Shown here in pieces: positions 5,559-7,916 of a stretch of DNA of 7,916 bases. The translations under genes and the position numbers were made by a program. Numbering within the stretch: the stretch's first letter is position 1; each line of letters begins with the position of its first letter. The DNA comes from Solirubrobacteraceae bacterium. Its GTDB lineage: Bacteria > Actinomycetota > Thermoleophilia > Solirubrobacterales > Solirubrobacteraceae. The stretch spans positions 1-7,916 of the forward strand of contig JASHYF010000235.1 in assembly GCA_030043235.1 (NCBI GenBank). Direction: 5' to 3'. Under the pieces are notes generated by a model. That model saw only the letters and a program-made list of their open reading frames with translations, did not search any database and was not told the DNA's origin.

Positions 5559-7555
5559 CCGACCGACGTTGCGCGCTGATAACCGGCGTGACCGGCCAGG
5601 ACGGCTCCTACCTGGCGGAGCTGCTGCTGGAGAAGGGCTACGAGGTCCACGGCATGGTGCGCCGCGCCTCGACGGAGAAGTTCGATCGGATCGAGCACAT
5701 CCGCGACCGCATCGCTCTGCACCAGGGCGATCTGCTCGACCAGCGCTCGCTCGTGGACGCGCTGCGGGCGTCGAAGCCTACGGAGATCTACAACCTCGCG
5801 GCGATGTCGTTCGTCGCTGTCTCCTGGATCCAGCCGACGCTCACCGCCGAGTTCACGGGCGTGGGCGTGACGCGCATGCTCGAGGCGATGCGCGAAGTGT
5901 GCCCGCAGGCGCGCTTCTACCAGGCTTCCTCGAGCGAGATGTTCGGCAAGGTGCGCGAGATCCCGCAGACGGAGACCACACCTTTTTACCCGCGCTCTCC
6001 TTATGGAGTGGCGAAGGCGTACGGGCATTTTATTACTGTTAATTACCGTGAGTCATACGATCTTCACGCTACGTCAGGAATACTTTTCAATCACGAGTGC
6101 GTGGCCGAGACGACCCCGCTGATCGTCAGGCAACTCGGGAACATCGCGATCAAGACGCCGGCCGAGCTCATTCCACTGCGACGCAAGGGGCAGAGTGTGC
6201 AGACCTTCGCACCCGCGAACGTGGTCGAGGTCTGGGACGGTGAAGATTGGACCTACATCCGCACGATCACCGCTACACGTCGGCGGCGTTCGGACCCCGA
6301 CCACGACCTGCTCAGCATCCAGGCGCGTGGCGGCGTGGTTGACGTCACTGCCCATCACAGCATGCTCGACGACACGCGTGCTCCCGTGAAGGCGCGCGAT
6401 GTAGAGGAAGGCGACGAGCTCGCTATCGCCAACTGGATGCCCGCATCGCCCGGATGGACAGCGATCGCCCCAGAGATGGCGGAGCTGCTCGGCCTGCTTT
6501 CCGCCGACGGCTATGTATCCGAGGACGGCGGGCAGGTGAGGCTGACGAACAATGACTTCTTGATCCGCTGTCGGGCGATGGAGCTTTGGTCGCGTGTGTT
6601 CCTCGGTCTATCGCGCGAGTCGCTTGGAACATCGGGCTTCGACCCCGATGGGAGAGTGAACGTAGTCAACTTCTCGGGCGCCTCGAGTATCGGGCCGTGG
6701 CTGCGCGAGCAGTTGTACACGGCGAACGCCTTCAAGCAGGTTCCGCCGGTCGTGCTCAATGCGGACCAAGACGTGCAGCGAGCGTTCCTCGACGGCTACT
6801 ACGCTGGTGACGGCCTGAAGAGACGGAACGGCGACTCGCTAAAGACAAACAGCGCGGTGCTGGCGCAGGGTTTGTGTCTCCTTTACTTCAACCAAAGGCA
6901 GCCGGCATCGGTTTATGTCGAGCAGCGTGCCGGCCGAACCTACTACCAATTGAATCTCCGCTCCGCCGCGCGCGTGGGGGGAAAGGGACAGCACCCGCTG
7001 CGTAGCGCGTCAGAGGTACGTCGCATCGAAAGTGCGAACATCGCGAGCGATGAATGGGTGTTCGACCTGGAGACCGAGAGTGGCGTCTTCTGTGCCGGGG
7101 TGGGGCGTTTGGTAGTGCATAACTCTCCCCGCCGGGGCCTCGAGTTCGTAACCCGCAAGATCACGTGGCACGCGGCGGCGATCAAGCACGGCCTGGCCAA
7201 GGAGCTGCGCCTGGGCAACCTCGACGCGGAACGCGACTGGGGCTATGCGAAGGACTACGTGGAAGCGATGTGGCTGATGCTCCAACGCGACGTGCCCGAG
7301 GACTACGTGATCGCTACGGGCGAGGCGCACTCGGTGCGCGAATGCTGTGAGGTGGCGTTCGACGAGGCCGGGCTGGGCGACTTCGAGCGCTGCGTGACGA
7401 TCGACCCAGCGTTCGTGCGCCCGGCGGAGGTGGACCACCTGATCGGGGACGCCGGCAAGGCCGAGCGCGACCTCGGCTGGAAGCCGCGCACGGGCTTCGA
7501 GGAGCTGATCCGGCTGATGACGCGCGCGGACCTCGAGCTGCTGGCGCCACGCTGA
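5555..7555 (+). CDS. gmd: GDP-mannose 4,6-dehydratase precursor interrupted by an intein
   Basis: The mature enzyme converts GDP-D-mannose to GDP-4-keto-6-deoxy-D-mannose, the precursor of GDP-rhamnose, GDP-fucose and GDP-perosamine. The N-extein (residues 1-181) shows the Rossmann GVTGQDG (11-17), the GMD-typical [25 protein letters not shown], the active-site SSSEMFG (S126, E128) and the catalytic Y150/K154 in [11 protein letters not shown], ending GILFNHE. The C-extein (residues 524-666) resumes [13 protein letters not shown] and continues [20 protein letters not shown] and [23 protein letters not shown], both characteristic of GMD. Residues 182-523 are an intein. Without them the protein is 324 residues, normal for bacterial GMD, and the NHESPRRG motif is restored exactly. 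The start overlaps the epimerase stop by 4 bases; the aminotransferase begins 5 bases after the stop. Activity should depend on protein splicing. Confidence 0.95.
   Translation: MTDRRCALITGVTGQDGSYLAELLLEKGYEVHGMVRRASTEKFDRIEHIRDRIALHQGDLLDQRSLVDALRASKPTEIYNLAAMSFVAVSWIQPTLTAEFTGVGVTRMLEAMREVCPQARFYQASSSEMFGKVREIPQTETTPFYPRSPYGVAKAYGHFITVNYRESYDLHATSGILFNHECVAETTPLIVRQLGNIAIKTPAELIPLRRKGQSVQTFAPANVVEVWDGEDWTYIRTITATRRRRSDPDHDLLSIQARGGVVDVTAHHSMLDDTRAPVKARDVEEGDELAIANWMPASPGWTAIAPEMAELLGLLSADGYVSEDGGQVRLTNNDFLIRCRAMELWSRVFLGLSRESLGTSGFDPDGRVNVVNFSGASSIGPWLREQLYTANAFKQVPPVVLNADQDVQRAFLDGYYAGDGLKRRNGDSLKTNSAVLAQGLCLLYFNQRQPASVYVEQRAGRTYYQLNLRSAARVGGKGQHPLRSASEVRRIESANIASDEWVFDLETESGVFCAGVGRLVVHNSPRRGLEFVTRKITWHAAAIKHGLAKELRLGNLDAERDWGYAKDYVEAMWLMLQRDVPEDYVIATGEAHSVRECCEVAFDEAGLGDFERCVTIDPAFVRPAEVDHLIGDAGKAERDLGWKPRTGFEELIRLMTRADLELLAPR
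5978..6097 (+). other. AT-rich, codon-anomalous extein tract abutting the intein
   Basis: Composition changes sharply inside gmd. Of the 40 codons from 5978 to the intein boundary, 23 end in A or T, including ttt, att, act, gtt, aat, tca and ata, which are rare elsewhere in the cluster. In the last 72 bp, 16 of 24 codons end in A or T and GC is 27/72 (37.5%). The protein remains ordinary GMD and includes Y150 and K154. Beyond the intein, host-like codons return within a few codons (only tct and gta stand out). This fits gene conversion during intein homing, or recombination with a lower-GC gmd. Confidence 0.85.
6098..7123 (+). mobile_element. Intein (342 aa) with LAGLIDADG homing endonuclease, inserted in gmd
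   Basis: This in-frame element of 342 codons excises itself from the GMD precursor and ligates the exteins. Splicing parts, in intein numbering: Cys1 (CVAETTPLI, block A); block [10 protein letters not shown] with T84 and H87 (TxxH); block F near the C-terminus ([17 protein letters not shown]); block G LVVHN, ending in the penultimate His and terminal Asn342, followed by extein Ser+1. That is the class 1 set of nucleophiles. Endonuclease parts: [11 protein letters not shown] (Asp137) and [11 protein letters not shown] (Asp238), the two dodecapeptides of a DOD endonuclease with both metal-binding acids kept, so homing activity is plausible. GC is about 52-68% in the four 60-base lines I counted, below the host's roughly 72%, consistent with recent arrival. 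The insertion point, NHE|SPRRG, is one of the most conserved GMD motifs, a typical intein site. Confidence 0.96.
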
Positions 7556-7560
7556 GCGAC

Positions 7561-7916
7561 GTGGGGGTGCCGCTGTTCGACACCGCGACGCCGCTTTGCG
7601 GCCTGCGCGAGGAGCTGCGTGCGGCGATCGCGCGGGTGCTCGACTCCGGGCGCTACATCCTGGGGCCGGAGGTGAGCGCGTTCGAGCGGGAGTTCGCCGC
7701 CTACTGCGGCGCCCGCCACGCGGTGGGCGTGGCGAACGGCACGGAGGCGATCACGATCGCGCTGCGCGCGATGGGGGTGGGACCGGGCGACGAGGTGGTG
7801 GTGCCGTCGTTCACGTTCTACGCCTCCGCAGAGGCGATCCCGCCGACCGGCGCGACGCCCGTGTTCTGCGACATCGACCCGGACACCTACTGCGTGACCG
7901 AGGAGACCGTCCGCGC
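7561..7916 (+). CDS. DegT/DnrJ/EryC1/StrS-family sugar aminotransferase, 5' part
   Basis: Only the first 118 codons are in the window; the gene runs off the right edge. These PLP enzymes aminate keto groups of nucleotide-linked keto-sugars. The visible part matches the family N-terminus: PLFDTATPL, VLDSGRYILGPEVSAFEREF, GARHAVGVANGTEAITIAL (the NGT loop that holds the PLP phosphate), GPGDEVVVPSFTFYASAEAI, and GATPVFCDIDPDTY. The PLP-binding lysine lies beyond the edge. GTG 7561 is chosen as start; GTG 7567 is possible and no strong Shine-Dalgarno is seen. It follows gmd by 5 bases, so its substrate may be GDP-4-keto-6-deoxymannose (giving GDP-perosamine), but the SGRYILGPEV type also includes 3-aminotransferases acting on dTDP- or UDP-sugars. 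Confidence 0.9.
   Translation, partial: MGVPLFDTATPLCGLREELRAAIARVLDSGRYILGPEVSAFEREFAAYCGARHAVGVANGTEAITIALRAMGVGPGDEVVVPSFTFYASAEAIPPTGATPVFCDIDPDTYCVTEETVR

Noticed and set aside
4763..6028. Minus-strand frame of about 421 codons opposite the epimerase and gmd
   Set aside because: It overlaps two well-supported genes on the other strand and has no recognisable motif.
6026..6097. Internal promoter in the AT-rich stretch of gmd
   Set aside because: No paired -35/-10 boxes were found, and the AT content falls at codon third positions while the conserved GMD protein is kept, which fits altered codon use better.

Overview
The window is very GC-rich (about 72% in the host-like lines I counted). 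It uses GTG starts, ATGA gene overlaps and few visible Shine-Dalgarno sites. The sigma factor at the left edge resembles those of soil Actinomycetota of the Solirubrobacterales/Thermoleophilia type; that placement is an inference from protein style and not from a marker gene. Most of the window is a nucleotide-sugar and surface-polysaccharide biosynthesis cluster.

Layout. Minus strand, left part: a sigma-70-family factor with a C-terminal zinc-finger-like (HxxxCxxC) segment runs off the left edge (1-781). Upstream of it lies rfbG, CDP-glucose 4,6-dehydratase (851-2065), whose protein carries two low-complexity insertions encoded by tandem repeats. A divergent region with a third tandem array (2099-2224) separates rfbG from the plus-strand genes. 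These are a WecG/TagA/CpsF glycosyltransferase (about 2237-3016), a UDP-ManNAc-dehydrogenase-like enzyme (3085-4374), an extended SDR epimerase/dehydratase (4371-5558), gmd, GDP-mannose 4,6-dehydratase (5555-7555), and the first 118 codons of a DegT/DnrJ/EryC1-type aminotransferase (7561 to the right edge). The last four genes overlap by 4 bases or are separated by 5, so they are probably one transcript.

The most striking element is a complete 342-residue intein inside gmd (6098-7123). It has Cys1, a TxxH block B, two LAGLIDADG motifs with their acidic residues, a block F, and a terminal His-Asn followed by Ser+1. It splits the highly conserved NHE/SPRRG motif of the enzyme, and removing it restores a normal 324-residue GMD. 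Directly upstream of the insertion, about 120 bp of extein (5978-6097) has quite different base and codon use: the last 72 bp are 37.5% GC, and 16 of those 24 codons end in A or T. This looks like a conversion tract from a foreign homing event, although its GC also differs from that of the intein.

Together the genes could supply CDP-4-keto-6-deoxyglucose (RfbG), a uronic acid sugar such as UDP-ManNAcA with its transferase (dehydrogenase plus WecG family), and GDP-4-keto-6-deoxymannose (Gmd), possibly aminated by the DegT enzyme, for a cell-surface glycan.
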